NCBI GenBank assembly: GCA_015548865.1
Contig: JADMXW010000021.1
Coordinates: forward strand, 1 to 64,000
DNA length: 64,000 bases
Reading direction: 5' to 3'
From: Serratia marcescens
Lineage (GTDB): Bacteria > Pseudomonadota > Gammaproteobacteria > Enterobacterales > Enterobacteriaceae
Below, one piece after another: positions 63,884 to 64,000 of this stretch. Both the position numbers and the translations under genes were made by a program. The notes beneath the pieces were generated by a model. The model saw only the letters and a program-made list of their open reading frames with translations. It was not told where the DNA came from and searched no databases. Position 1 is the stretch's first letter. Each line of letters begins with the position of its first letter.

Positions 63884-64000
63884 CGAATATCAACCCATCA
63901 ATTGTGATGATTACGATAGCCTTGAGGCAACGTGCCAGCAGCATTTAACGCTAATACTGGAGTTACGCAACGGAGAAACCCTTACAGGCAAGGCCAGTGA
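63870..64000 (+). CDS. rof: Rho-binding antiterminator Rof (partial)
   Basis: The first 43 codons of Rof are present: start [16 protein letters not shown], then [26 protein letters not shown], matching E. coli Rof. The gene runs off the window end. Rof binds Rho and inhibits termination. It overlaps yaeP by 14 bp, as in E. coli. Confidence 0.93.
   Translation, partial: MSMSNEYQPINCDDYDSLEATCQQHLTLILELRNGETLTGKAS

Overview
The window comes from a gamma-proteobacterial chromosome of the order Enterobacterales. The evidence is the proteins themselves: MutS, NlpE, YaeQ, YaeP/Rof, YjdM, DhaKLM/DhaR, Gss and a full Ecp pilus operon all read as close relatives of the E. coli/Salmonella/Pectobacterium families. 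The genus cannot be fixed from sequence alone. A free-living or host-associated relative of Sodalis, Brenneria or Pectobacterium is plausible. No tRNA, rRNA, phage, IS transposase or CRISPR array was recognised.

Layout. 1-535: non-coding, beginning inside a truncated repeat. 536-874: yjdM. 1240-5155: four-gene Anbu operon (ATP-grasp, alpha-E, transglutaminase, proteasome-like peptidase). 5152-9593: metal P-type ATPase operon with three small membrane proteins and three HMA2-like (PGR-R) domains. A Fur-box-like palindrome lies between its divergent arms, and the cluster looks like a ferrosome (fez)-type iron-storage system. 9859-10485: LysE/RhtB exporter. 10554-14607: dhaM, dhaL, dhaK and a glycerol facilitator, divergent from the activator dhaR (14992-16974). 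16946-42567: a complete, A+T-rich SPI-1/Inv-Spa-Prg type III secretion system. Its minus arm is invF-G-E-A-B-C-I, spaN-O-P-Q-R-S, sicA, sipB-C-D, an orphan ORF, a sipA-like gene and iacP. Its plus arm is prgH-I-J-K and orgA-B-C. 42639-43304: a membrane-anchored winged-helix regulator. 44327-49003: a 1558-residue invasin/intimin-type inverse autotransporter. 49532-51412: glutathionylspermidine synthetase/amidase. 51470-58675: ecpRABCDE pilus operon. 59467-62031: mutS. 62092-64000: nlpE, yaeQ, yaeP and the start of rof.

Together, dhaR to mutS forms one large host-interaction region: injectisome with translocators and at least one effector-like protein, then an adhesin/invasin, then a pilus. It sits beside mutS, the same neighbour that SPI-1 has in Salmonella. 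The injectisome lacks recognisable counterparts of invH, iagB, sicP/sptP, hilA, hilC and hilD, so its control and some accessory functions must differ from Salmonella. The most unusual metabolic locus is the putative Fur-controlled P1B-6 ATPase cluster at 5152-9593.
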